Assembly: GCA_965227875.1 (NCBI GenBank)
Contig: OZ245783.1
Span: 4,402,001-4,466,000 of the forward strand
Direction: 5' to 3'
From: G965227875 sp965227875
Lineage (GTDB): Bacteria; Pseudomonadota; Alphaproteobacteria; Rhizobiales; JAJFHC01
DNA length: 64,000 nucleotides
Positions 53,068 through 61,515 of the stretch are shown here, piece after piece (position 1 is the first letter of the stretch; each line of letters starts with the position of its first letter). The notes below the pieces were generated by a model. It saw only the letters and a program-made list of their open reading frames with translations. It was not told the DNA's origin and did no database searches. A program made the translations under genes and the position numbers.

Positions 53068-54043
53068 CGTATCTCACCACCTTCTGTTTGATTGCTCCGA
53101 AGACGGACCCGCCGTCCCTGTCCAACATCTCGATCCGGATCGTATCCCCGAAACGCATGAATGGCGTTCGCGCCTCGCCTTCGTCGATGATCTCGATCAT
53201 GCGTTTTTCCGCAAGGCAGCAGGAACCCCGTGTCCTGTCGCGATTGGACACCGTGCCTGACCCGATGATCGTCCCTGCCCCCAGCGGCCGCGTGCGTGCG
53301 GCGTGTGCGATCAGTTCCGGCAGCGAGAAATTCATGTCGACACCGGCATCCGGATCGCCGAACCATGCGTCGTTGTAATCGACGCGCAGTGGCAGGTGGA
53401 TCTTTCCGTCCTTCCAGGCCGGACCCAGCATGTCGGGGGTCACGGCCACGGGGCCGAATGCGCTCGAGGGTTTTGCCTGGAAGAACCCGAAGCCCTTGCC
53501 GAGTTCACCAGGGATGAGATGGCGCAGGCTGACATCGTTGACGATCATCAGCAGCTTGACATGCCCGGCCGCGGCTTCGGCCGAAACGCCCATCGGGACG
53601 TCGTCGGTCACCACGGCCACCTCGGCCTCGAAATCGATCCCCCAGGCCTCGTCGGCGATCTCGATGTCCTGGCGCGGGTCGAGAAAGCTGTCGGACCCGC
53701 CCTGGTACATCAGCGGGTCGGTGAGAAAGCTCTCCGGCATCTCGGCGTTGCGTGCCTTGCGCACCAGTTCGGCATGGTTGAGATAGGCGCTTCCGTCAGC
53801 CCACTGGTAGGCGCGCGGCAGTGGCGACCGTGCCATGTCCTGGTCGAACGGTTCGCCTGCGTCCCGGTTCGCGTCGAAGGCATGCCATGCGTCGCGCATG
53901 GGGCTCTCCATATCGGACCAGTTGTCCAGCGCGGCCTGGAGCGTTGGCGCGAAACCGTCCGCCGCTGTCTGGCGGGACAGGTCTGCGGACACGAAAACGA
54001 GCCTGCCGTCGCGCTGTCCGTTCCCGAGCGTGGCCAGTTTCAC
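53060..54043 (-). CDS. Fumarylacetoacetate hydrolase family protein
   Basis: A 327-aa C-C hydrolase or related enzyme. The FAH core runs from about 120 onward (SFLDPRQDIEIADEAWGIDFEAEVAVVTDDVP) with the metal-binding DxE..D pattern in DFEAEVAVVTDDVPMG and GAGTIIGSGTVSN near the end. Members cleave fumarylacetoacetate, maleylpyruvate or acylpyruvates. Placement immediately downstream of an HmgA-like dioxygenase makes a ring-fission product hydrolase likely. It overlaps the MBL gene by eight bases. Confidence 0.9.
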   Translation of the reverse strand: MKLATLGNGQRDGRLVFVSADLSRQTAADGFAPTLQAALDNWSDMESPMRDAWHAFDANRDAGEPFDQDMARSPLPRAYQWADGSAYLNHAELVRKARNAEMPESFLTDPLMYQGGSDSFLDPRQDIEIADEAWGIDFEAEVAVVTDDVPMGVSAEAAAGHVKLLMIVNDVSLRHLIPGELGKGFGFFQAKPSSAFGPVAVTPDMLGPAWKDGKIHLPLRVDYNDAWFGDPDAGVDMNFSLPELIAHAARTRPLGAGTIIGSGTVSNRDRTRGSCCLAEKRMIEIIDEGEARTPFMRFGDTIRIEMLDRDGGSVFGAIKQKVVRYDV

Positions 54044-54085
54044 CTGGATGCTCCTCCCGTATGCGGCCGTCGTTGACGCAAGGCC

Positions 54086-55258
54086 CTATTCCGCCGCCTG
54101 CCGCGGGATCGAGGGGGCCTTCACCGGGCCGTCCTTCGCCTTCCAGCTCTCGGAATACTCCGCGAACTCGACGCCGGCCGCGTCGTCTCCCATTTCGAGG
54201 GCGTCCCGGGTGTCGAGCATGACGGCGTATTCGTCGGTCGCGGCTTTGCGCGCCTCGTACATCGCCTGCAGCGCCTTGGGATGTGGACCGTGGGTGAAAC
54301 CGCAAGGGTGCCAGGTCACCATGCCCGCTTCGATGTTGTCCCGGCTGAAGAAATCGCCGGCGTGATAGAAGATGACCTCGTCATAGTCGTCATTGTTGTG
54401 GAAAAACGGCACCTTGAGCGCGCCCGGGTCGCTTTCGAAGGGCCGCGGCGTGAAGGTGCAGATGACGAACCGGTTCCCCACCCAGGTCGTGTGGGCCGAG
54501 GGCGGCAGGTGGTAGCGGTGGCTCATCAGCGGCCGGATGTCCTTCACGTTGAGCCGCACGGGCGAGAGATCGCCGTGCCATCCCACCGCGTCGAGCGGGT
54601 TGAACGGATAGGTGACCGTCGAGAGCCGGTTGCGGCGCTTGATGTGCACTTGCCATTCCTTCTCGTCCTTCTGGTCCTTGAAGGCTTCGTCGATCGCGGG
54701 TGTATCGAGAATGGCTTCGTCATAGACGGCATGGCGGCCCACGAGACCGCGCTCGGGGATCTTGTAGGAGCCGTTCGTGCTCTCGATCAGCAACATCGTC
54801 ACGGGAGACGACGATTCGACCCGCCACATCGTGCTGCGGGGCAGGACCACATAATCGCCCGTGGCGAATTCCAGATGGCCGTAGTCGCAGAAGAGCGAGC
54901 CGCTGCCCCGGTGAATGAACAGCAGTTCATCCCCGTCGCCATTGCGCACCAGGTGGTCCATCTTCCCGTCGCTCACCCAGTGGCGCATCTTGACGTGGGA
55001 ATTGTGCAGCACAAGCCTGGCGTCCCAGGGGCTCGCCGTCGGCTTGTCGAACTTCGCCAGGTCGAACGCCCGCGGCCTGAGAGGGCCTTCCCAACTCAGC
55101 CAGCCGGTCGGCGGATGGCTGTGGTACATCATCGTGGCCGGCCCGAAAAAGCCTTCCTTGCCGAGTTCGCGTTCGAAGGTGCCCTCGGGCAGGTCGCAAT
55201 GTGCCTGTCGCGATGCCTCGCCCTCGATGCGCGGAAAGGAAACGTAATTGCTGCCCAT
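54086..55258 (-). CDS. hmgA: Homogentisate 1,2-dioxygenase-like protein (short form)
   Basis: A 390-aa cupin-fold iron dioxygenase, shorter than the usual HmgA of about 430-440 aa. The C-terminal active-site region reads FFHNNDDYDEVIFYHAGDFF and WHPCGFTHGPHP, matching the HmgA iron-ligand region. A perfect AGGAGG precedes the ATG. It is first in the operon with FAH, MBL, monooxygenase and DUF2783 genes. It opens homogentisate or a similar dihydroxy ring. Two tandem MarR-type sites lie 90-127 bases upstream. Confidence 0.82.
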   Translation of the reverse strand: MGSNYVSFPRIEGEASRQAHCDLPEGTFERELGKEGFFGPATMMYHSHPPTGWLSWEGPLRPRAFDLAKFDKPTASPWDARLVLHNSHVKMRHWVSDGKMDHLVRNGDGDELLFIHRGSGSLFCDYGHLEFATGDYVVLPRSTMWRVESSSPVTMLLIESTNGSYKIPERGLVGRHAVYDEAILDTPAIDEAFKDQKDEKEWQVHIKRRNRLSTVTYPFNPLDAVGWHGDLSPVRLNVKDIRPLMSHRYHLPPSAHTTWVGNRFVICTFTPRPFESDPGALKVPFFHNNDDYDEVIFYHAGDFFSRDNIEAGMVTWHPCGFTHGPHPKALQAMYEARKAATDEYAVMLDTRDALEMGDDAAGVEFAEYSESWKAKDGPVKAPSIPRQAAE

Positions 55259-55347
55259 GATCCACCTCCTGTCGAGACCCGTCGCCCGCCGCCGGCAGGG
55301 TCGAACGGGCCGAAATCATTTACGAGTTGCCGTGGCGTGTCCTAATA

Positions 55348-55385
55348 TAGTTTCATTTGCAACTTTTTAGTTTCATGTGCAACTA
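55348..55385. promoter_or_regulatory. Tandem MarR operators between hmgA-like gene and marR
   Basis: Two 18-mers, TAGTTTCATTTGCAACTT at 55348-55365 and TAGTTTCATGTGCAACTA at 55368-55385. Their starts are 20 bases apart, about two helical turns. They sit in the divergent region, the second ending 15 bases before the marR ATG. A third copy at 42742-42759 precedes the TRAP operon. Confidence 0.72.
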
Positions 55386-55400
55386 AAATCACGGAAATCC

Positions 55401-55841
55401 ATGACGGAACCGCTGCGCCTCGAGGCATTCCTGCCGTATCGACTCAATGTACTGGCCGCGAAAGTCAGCCAGGCTCTGGCGCGGCAATACGAGCAGACCT
55501 ACGGCCTCTCCATCCCCGAATGGCGGGTCGTGGCGACACTCGGGCAGTTCGGTCCCCTGCCCGCCAAGGTCATCGCCGAACACAGCGAGATGGACAAGAT
55601 CAAGGTCAGCCGCGCGGTCGCGCGCCTGAGCGACCGGGGCCTCGTGTCACGCAATCGTGACGCCCGGGACGGCCGCATGACGGAACTGTCTTTGACCCGG
55701 CGCGGGCGCAAGACCTACCTTGAGATCGTTCCCGAAGCCCTGGCCTACGAGTCGGCGCTTCTCGAGGGCCTGAGCGAAGCCGACCTCGAGACCCTCGACC
55801 GGCTGATCGTGGCCCTGACGACGAAAGCCGAGACGTTCTGA
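55401..55841 (+). CDS. MarR family transcriptional regulator (hmgA side)
   Basis: A 146-aa winged-helix regulator starting MTEPLRLEAFLPYRLNVL. HTH helices PAKVIAEHSEMDKIKVSRAV at about 53-72 are followed by wing NRDARDGRMTELSLT. It is divergent from the hmgA-like operon. Tandem near-palindromes overlapping its leader are the likely operator, giving autoregulation. The matching site before the TRAP operon suggests a wider regulon. The inducer is probably a pathway intermediate. This is inference. Confidence 0.93.
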   Translation: MTEPLRLEAFLPYRLNVLAAKVSQALARQYEQTYGLSIPEWRVVATLGQFGPLPAKVIAEHSEMDKIKVSRAVARLSDRGLVSRNRDARDGRMTELSLTRRGRKTYLEIVPEALAYESALLEGLSEADLETLDRLIVALTTKAETF

Positions 55842-55872
55842 CAGCGTTCGGCGATCCGGAGGAAAATGAACG

Positions 55873-56595
55873 ATGCCCCAGAACGGGATCAAGGCCCTCA
55901 CTTTCGATACGGGCGGCACCATACTCGACTGGCACACCGGATTTTCCTCCGCGCTTGCCGAGGTCGGCCGGCGTCACGGGGAAGACCGGGACTGGCCGGA
56001 AATGGCCAACGAGATCCGGCGCCGTTCTCTCAAGCGCATGCTCAATCTCGGTGAGCACGAACCGCCGGCCTACACATTCGATGGCGCTCACAGGGCCGTG
56101 CTCGACGATGTGCTCGCGGAACACGGCCTCGATGCGTTCAACGGCGACGAGCGTCACTTCATCGCCTACGAGCGGCCACACAGTTTCGATTGCTGGCCGG
56201 ACTTTCCCTCGGTACTGCCCAGGCTTCGAGAGCACTTTCTCTGCGCATCCTTCACGATCCTGAGTTTCCGGATCATCATGGACACGGCACGCCACAACGG
56301 CCTGCACTGGGATGCGGTGTTTTCCTGCGAGGGCATCGGCAAGTACAAGCTTCTGCCCGAGGCCTACAATTCGGTGGCCCGCTACCTGCAGCTCGAGCCC
56401 GGCGAATGCTGCATGGTCGCGTGCCACAATTTCGACCTCGACGCCGCGAAGGCCTGCGGATACCGAACCGCCTTCGTGAGGCGCCCGGACGAATGGGGAC
56501 CTGCCGGGCCTCCGGATCCCGAACCCAACCCTGCGCACGACTTCATCGTCGACGACTTTCCGGCCCTCGCCGACGCGCTCGGCGCGGGGACCTGA
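55873..56595 (+). CDS. HAD hydrolase, haloacid dehalogenase type II-like
   Basis: A 240-aa HAD-superfamily hydrolase. Motif I FDTGGTILD has nucleophile D12. Motif III lysine is in GIGKYKLLPEAY, and the late acidic motif is in ACHNFDLDAAKACG. A helical cap lies after motif I. This matches L-2-haloacid dehalogenase-type proteins, many of which act on other small acids or phosphates. It is downstream of marR by about 31 bases and convergent with pcaC. Confidence 0.85.
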   Translation: MPQNGIKALTFDTGGTILDWHTGFSSALAEVGRRHGEDRDWPEMANEIRRRSLKRMLNLGEHEPPAYTFDGAHRAVLDDVLAEHGLDAFNGDERHFIAYERPHSFDCWPDFPSVLPRLREHFLCASFTILSFRIIMDTARHNGLHWDAVFSCEGIGKYKLLPEAYNSVARYLQLEPGECCMVACHNFDLDAAKACGYRTAFVRRPDEWGPAGPPDPEPNPAHDFIVDDFPALADALGAGT

Positions 56596-56631
56596 CCGAA
56601 GCACCCCCTTCGCGCAGGCCCAGTTCGGGTT

Positions 56632-57018
56632 TCAGTCGATTTCGATGCCCATGCCGACGAGCACTTCCCGCGCCCAGTGGAAGGCACTGTTGGCCGCAGG
56701 GACGCCCGCATAGATCGCGGTCTGCATGAGGGCTTCTTTCATCTCGGCGATCGTGACGCCGTTATGCACGGCCGCCTTGACGTGAAGCTTGAACTCGTCC
56801 GGCCGGTTGATGGCCGCGAGCATGGACAGGTTGATGAGGCTGCGGGTCTTCCGGTCGAGCCCGTCGCGTGTCCAGATCTCGCCCCAGCAATAACGCGTGA
56901 TGAACTCCTGAAACTCCTCCGTCAGGCTGTCGGCGGCCGCCGTGGCACGATCGACATGTTCGTCGCCGAGAACGGCGCGGCGAACGCCCATTCCGGCTTC
57001 ATAGGTGTCAGAACTCAT
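56632..57018 (-). CDS. pcaC: Carboxymuconolactone decarboxylase family protein (PcaC-type)
   Basis: A 128-aa all-helical protein that decarboxylates 4-carboxymuconolactone. It has the PcaC segments YCWGEIWTRDGLDRKTRSLI and HVKAAVHNGVTIAEMKEALM, and lacks the CxxC redox motif of AhpD. It lies nine bases after pcaD in the order pcaB-pcaD-pcaC, which supports the assignment. Confidence 0.9.
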   Translation of the reverse strand: MSSDTYEAGMGVRRAVLGDEHVDRATAAADSLTEEFQEFITRYCWGEIWTRDGLDRKTRSLINLSMLAAINRPDEFKLHVKAAVHNGVTIAEMKEALMQTAIYAGVPAANSAFHWAREVLVGMGIEID

Positions 57019-57027
57019 TGAATGCTC

Positions 57028-57807
57028 CTATTCGAGGAAACGGGAAAGGACCGCGGTGAAGGCCGCGCTCTGTTCGATGTTCGACAGATGCGCGGCATCG
57101 GCGATGACATGCAGTTCCGCGCCCGAGATCCCGTCCGCGATCGCTTCGGCGTGGTCGACCGGCGTCGCCGGGTCGCTGTCCCCGGCGATCACCAGGGTCG
57201 GCGCGCTGATTTCGGAAAGCCTGCCCCGAAGGTCCATGTCCCGGATTGCCGCGCAGCAACCCGCGTAGCCCTGAGGTGGCGTGGACAGGATCATGTCCTT
57301 GATGCGGTTCACCTCGCTGGGGTCGCGCGTCTGGAAACCGGGAGTGAACCACCGATCGACGACCCCGTCCGCGATCGCCCCCATGCCGCCCTCGAGGACC
57401 GCAGCGATGCGGTCGTTCCAGAGGTCCTTCGGACCGAGATGACTCGAGGTGTTGCAAAGCACGAGCCTGTCGATGCGGTCGCCGACCTCGGCTCCCAGCC
57501 ACTGGCCCACCATGCCGCCCTTGGACAGGCCGCAGTACCGGAAACGCTTGATCCCGAGCCCGTCGAGCAGCTCCAGGAGGTCGCGCCCGAGTTGGTCGAT
57601 GCTGTAGTCGCCCTCTGGTGCGGCAGACTGTCCGTGGCCGCGGCTGTCATAGCGCAGGATGGCATATTGCGATGCCAGCGCATCGTACTGGGCGTCCCAC
57701 ATCTCGAGGCGGGTGCCGAGGGAATTGCTGAAGACAAGCACCGGTGCGGATGTATTCCCGTCGATACGGTAATGCAGCCTGGTGCCGTTGACGTCCATCT
57801 CTGCCAT
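57028..57807 (-). CDS. pcaD: 3-oxoadipate enol-lactonase
   Basis: Hydrolyses 3-oxoadipate enol-lactone to 3-oxoadipate. The 259-aa alpha/beta hydrolase has nucleophile S95 in YCGLSKGGMVGQWLG, a PcaD hallmark, with Asp in AGDSDPATPVDHA and His in DAAHLSNIEQ. It lies 30 bases after pcaB and nine bases before pcaC. Confidence 0.92.
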   Translation of the reverse strand: MAEMDVNGTRLHYRIDGNTSAPVLVFSNSLGTRLEMWDAQYDALASQYAILRYDSRGHGQSAAPEGDYSIDQLGRDLLELLDGLGIKRFRYCGLSKGGMVGQWLGAEVGDRIDRLVLCNTSSHLGPKDLWNDRIAAVLEGGMGAIADGVVDRWFTPGFQTRDPSEVNRIKDMILSTPPQGYAGCCAAIRDMDLRGRLSEISAPTLVIAGDSDPATPVDHAEAIADGISGAELHVIADAAHLSNIEQSAAFTAVLSRFLE

Positions 57808-57837
57808 ATCGGTTCTTTCCTTGCGTTGTATCCGTGA

Positions 57838-59181
57838 TTACATCCGTGCGAGCACGCGGTCGATCAGTTCGTCGGAACAGCCTGTATAGTTCTCCGGAGC
57901 AAGTGCGCTGTCGATCTCTGTTTCGGACACGACGCTCATGATCTCGGCATCCCGCAGCAGGGCGTCGCGCAATGGAATGTTTTCCCCCATCGCCACACGG
58001 CAGGCCGTGGTGACGGCGTCGTGCGCCTTTTCGTGCCCCAGCCTTTCGCGGAGCGCGGTCTGGACGGCTTCCGCCATGATCAGGCCACCGGTCATGTCGA
58101 GATTGCGGCGCATACGGTCGGTGTCGACGTGCATTTCCGTCGCGACGGCGCGCATCCGGGACAGCGCGCCGCCGGTCAGGGCGAACATTGCAGGCAGGGC
58201 CGCCCATTCGGCCTGCCAACTGTCCGTCGCGCGTTCCTGGTCGTGCACCATCGCCCCCATCATGACAGGCAGCATGGCATGAACGTTGCGCGTGCACGCA
58301 AGCACGTATTCGCTCATGACCGGGTTGCGCTTCTGCGGCATCGTGCTGCTGCCGCCCCTTCCCTTCTGCGAGGTTTCGGCCATTTCGCCGACTTCCGTCT
58401 GCGACATCAGGATCACGTCCTTGGCAATCTTGGCCAGGGCCCCGCAGACGAGCGAGAGAAACGAGGCGGCCTCGGCGACCGGTGCACGCCGCGTGTGCCA
58501 GGAAATGTCGGAACGGCCAAGCGAGAGTTCGTCCGCCAGAGCGTCGCAGACCGCGATCCCGTTCTCGGAAAGTGCTGAAAGCGTGCCTGCGGCACCGGAA
58601 TACTGGACGCGCAGGCACCTTTCGCGAAGTCCCGGCATCATGTCGCGCAGGTCCAGCAGGGACGACAGCCACACCGCAACCTTGAAGCCGAAGGTCACCG
58701 GCACTGCATGCTGGAGATGCGTCCGTCCGGCCATGACCGCTTCACGATACGTGTTGGCCCGTGCGGCTAGCTCCGACGCGATTGTGTCCAGATCGCGTTC
58801 GATCAGGTCGAAGGCGTCGCGCATCTGGAGCACGAGCGCCGTATCGACGATGTCCTGGGTTGTCGCGCCCCAGTGGACGTATCTGCCCGCCTCCTCGCCA
58901 CAGGCTTCGCTGAGGGCAGCGACGACCGGGATCACGGGGAATCCGGCTTTCTCGGTGCCTGCGCGCAACTTGTCGAAATCCAGGATCTGTGCACTGGCTT
59001 TCGACGATATGACCTCGGCGGCCTCTTCGGGGATGACGCCGAGCCTTGCCTGGACGCGCGCGAGAGCGGCTTCCACGTCGAGCATGCGGACGAAGCGCAT
59101 ATCGTCGGCAAAGACCGAGTTCATGTCTTGTGAACCGAACAGGTTGCCGAACACCTGGGAGTCGAGGGGGCTGATCGTCAT
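57838..59181 (-). CDS. pcaB: 3-carboxy-cis,cis-muconate cycloisomerase
   Basis: Cyclises 3-carboxymuconate to 4-carboxymuconolactone in protocatechuate catabolism. The 447-aa fumarase/aspartase-superfamily protein has the signature GRGGSSTMPQKRNPV and the earlier HWGATTQDIVDT and GRTHLQHAVP regions. Its position beside pcaD and pcaC decides it against adenylosuccinate lyase. pcaG/pcaH are not in the window. Confidence 0.93.
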   Translation of the reverse strand: MTISPLDSQVFGNLFGSQDMNSVFADDMRFVRMLDVEAALARVQARLGVIPEEAAEVISSKASAQILDFDKLRAGTEKAGFPVIPVVAALSEACGEEAGRYVHWGATTQDIVDTALVLQMRDAFDLIERDLDTIASELAARANTYREAVMAGRTHLQHAVPVTFGFKVAVWLSSLLDLRDMMPGLRERCLRVQYSGAAGTLSALSENGIAVCDALADELSLGRSDISWHTRRAPVAEAASFLSLVCGALAKIAKDVILMSQTEVGEMAETSQKGRGGSSTMPQKRNPVMSEYVLACTRNVHAMLPVMMGAMVHDQERATDSWQAEWAALPAMFALTGGALSRMRAVATEMHVDTDRMRRNLDMTGGLIMAEAVQTALRERLGHEKAHDAVTTACRVAMGENIPLRDALLRDAEIMSVVSETEIDSALAPENYTGCSDELIDRVLARM

Positions 59182-59219
59182 GTCAGGGGTCTTTCGATCG
59201 CGTTGCGTTCACCTGCCGG

Positions 59220-59897
59220 TCAGTGCGGGCCCACCGAGAGCGCGGCGATCCGGCTGAGATGGGTGTATGGCATGCCTGTTTCCTCGTGCCACTGGTTGAA
59301 CGCATCCTGGGCCGATTGCAACGCCTTTCGCGACGTCGCCGGGCCTACCTCGAGGACATCGCTTCTCTGGAGGCACGTGATCACGTCGCGCGAAAGAATG
59401 AATGCGTCCTTGCCGATGAAGCGCAGGAAATACTGGCCCGTGTTGCCGCCAAGGCGCGCGCCCCTCTTTTTCAGCACGGTCCAGAGCCCGACGAGGTCGT
59501 CCGGCGGCCACTCGGCGAGAAACCGTCCGAAACCGCCATGTTCACGTGACACGTCGAGGACAAACCTCGCGTTTGCCGGCACCGTGACGATCTTCGCCAC
59601 GTTGCGGACGATCCTCACGTCGCGTCCGATGACCTCGATCGCCTCGTCGTCGAGAAATGCCATCCTGTGCGGGTCGAACCCGTGAAAGACGGTTTCGAAA
59701 TCAGGCCACTTGTTTTCGATGACGCGCCAGTTGAATCCCGCCTGGAACACGCATTTCGTCATCAGGGACAGGCACCTGTCGTCCGGTGTCGCCGCAAGAT
59801 CCGCCGGCGCAGAAACGTGCGGAAGGTCGCGTTCGATCGCCGGCATTCCGCCATGATGGCGTGCAGCCTCCTCGCAAATCTCGGAAAATGCCTTCAA
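59220..59897 (-). CDS. DNA-3-methyladenine glycosylase I-like protein
   Basis: A 225-aa helix-hairpin-helix superfamily protein resembling Tag-type glycosylases (LMTKCVFQAGFNWRVIENKW, FGRFLAEWPPDDLVGLWTVLKKRG, LGGNTGQYFLRFIGKD). It is 38 bases upstream of pcaB on the same strand and may head the pca transcript. The Tag zinc residues are not obviously kept, so the enzyme activity is uncertain. Confidence 0.75.
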   Translation of the reverse strand: MKAFSEICEEAARHHGGMPAIERDLPHVSAPADLAATPDDRCLSLMTKCVFQAGFNWRVIENKWPDFETVFHGFDPHRMAFLDDEAIEVIGRDVRIVRNVAKIVTVPANARFVLDVSREHGGFGRFLAEWPPDDLVGLWTVLKKRGARLGGNTGQYFLRFIGKDAFILSRDVITCLQRSDVLEVGPATSRKALQSAQDAFNQWHEETGMPYTHLSRIAALSVGPH

Positions 59898-60000
59898 ACC
59901 TGTCGCTCCCGTCTGCAGAAGGGTCTTGATGGTGACGCCGGGATCCCGGCAATGCCGTATGATCGCCCAACGGTGTGGAAATTCAAGTCAGGGGACGACC

Positions 60001-61512
60001 ATGCGACCAGCCGGCCGGCGTGCCCGAAGAGCGAGCCGTCAGACGGCCCCTGCTCCGGCCTACATTACACGGGCCATCCCCTACTATGCCTTTCTCGACG
60101 AGGATGCGCTTGCCCACATCGAGGACCAGGCCGACTGGCTCCTCCAGGAAAACGGTATCGCCTTCAGCGACGATCCGGCCGCGCTCGAACTCTGGCGTTC
60201 CGCGGCGGCGGACGTTGACGGCAACCGGGTCCGCCTTCCCCGCGGCATGGCGAGGGACCTGCTGAAGAGCGCGCCTGCGGAGTTCGTCCAGCATGCCCGC
60301 AATCCGGAACGGTCCGTCCGGATCGGAGGAAAACACAGTGTTTTCGCGCCGGTCTACGGCCCGCCCTTCGTCCATTGCCTCGACAAGGGCCGCCGCTACG
60401 GAACCCTGGCCGACTTCACGAATCTCGTGAAACTGACGGCGATGCTGCCTTCGCTGCATCACTCGGGTTTCGTCACCTGCGAACCCTGCGACGTGGCGGT
60501 GAACAAGCGCCATCTCGACATGGTCTACGCGCACATGCGCTACTCGGACAAACCGTTCCTCGGCGCCATCACGGAACAGAGCCGCGCGGAGGACACCATG
60601 GAGATGGTGCGGATCCTGTTCGGCGAGCGTTTCGTCGACGAAAACTGCGTCGTCATGGGCAATGTGAACACCAACTCGCCATTGCTCGTCGACAAGGTGG
60701 TGACCAACGCTATCCGCACCTATTGCGGCGCGGGCCAGGGCATTGTCGTCGTGCCCTTCATTCTCAGCGGCGCGATGGGACCGGTGACGACGGCCGCATC
60801 CGTCGCCCAGGCACTCGCCGAGGCGATGGTCTGCGGGGCGTTCTCGCAACTTGTGCGTTCCGGAGCCCCGTTCGTTCTGGGCAATTTCCTGTCCTCGATG
60901 AACCTGAAGAGCGGCGCCCCCACGTTCGGCATGCCGGAACCGGTCATGTCGAACCTCGCGATCGGTCAGCTTGCGCGCCGGCTCGGCGTCCCCCTGCGGT
61001 GCGGCGGGTCTCTGACCTCGTCCAAGCTTCCCGACGCGCAGGCAGCGGCGGAGAGCGCCGACAGCATGTTCTCCACTGCCCTCGGCGGAGCGCATTTCAT
61101 CCTTCATTCCGCCGGCTGGCTGGAAGGCGGCCTGGCGACCGGATACGAGAAACTGCTTATCGACGCCGACCGGCTCGGCGCCTACCAGGTCATGTTGTCG
61201 GGAATGCCGGTCGACGAGAACAGTCTCGGTCGTGACGCCTACGCCGAGGTCGAGCCCGGCGGACACTTCCTCGGGTGCGGTCACACCCTGGCGAATTACG
61301 AGACCGCATTCTACGAGGCCGGAATGTCGAATGCCGACAGCTATGAGCAATGGACCGACGATGGGTCGCTCGACACCGCCATTCGCGCCAACCGGCGATG
61401 GAAACAGATGCTTGCCGATTACGAGGCGCCGCCGATCGACGAAGCCGCCGACGAGGCTCTCGGTGAATATGTTCGCCGGCGCAAGGAGGCCGTTGCCGAC
61501 GCCTGGTACTGA
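60001..61512 (+). CDS. MttB-superfamily methyltransferase (non-pyrrolysine)
   Basis: A 503-aa TIM-barrel methyltransferase of the trimethylamine methyltransferase superfamily. I chose the ATG at 60001 (GGGGACGACC upstream). Family segments include VNKRHLDMVYAHMRYSDKPF, NTNSPLLVDK, GAMGPVTTAA and GAHFILHSAGWLEGG. The frame has no internal amber codon, so it is a non-Pyl member like MtgB, which demethylates glycine betaine or related quaternary amines. No corrinoid protein is beside it. It is convergent with an XRE-cupin regulator. Confidence 0.88.
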   Translation: MRPAGRRARRASRQTAPAPAYITRAIPYYAFLDEDALAHIEDQADWLLQENGIAFSDDPAALELWRSAAADVDGNRVRLPRGMARDLLKSAPAEFVQHARNPERSVRIGGKHSVFAPVYGPPFVHCLDKGRRYGTLADFTNLVKLTAMLPSLHHSGFVTCEPCDVAVNKRHLDMVYAHMRYSDKPFLGAITEQSRAEDTMEMVRILFGERFVDENCVVMGNVNTNSPLLVDKVVTNAIRTYCGAGQGIVVVPFILSGAMGPVTTAASVAQALAEAMVCGAFSQLVRSGAPFVLGNFLSSMNLKSGAPTFGMPEPVMSNLAIGQLARRLGVPLRCGGSLTSSKLPDAQAAAESADSMFSTALGGAHFILHSAGWLEGGLATGYEKLLIDADRLGAYQVMLSGMPVDENSLGRDAYAEVEPGGHFLGCGHTLANYETAFYEAGMSNADSYEQWTDDGSLDTAIRANRRWKQMLADYEAPPIDEAADEALGEYVRRRKEAVADAWY

Positions 61513-61515
61513 CGT

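Noticed and set aside
60001..61512. Pyrrolysine-containing trimethylamine methyltransferase
   Set aside because: The frame is open without an internal TAG, so it belongs to the non-Pyl branch.
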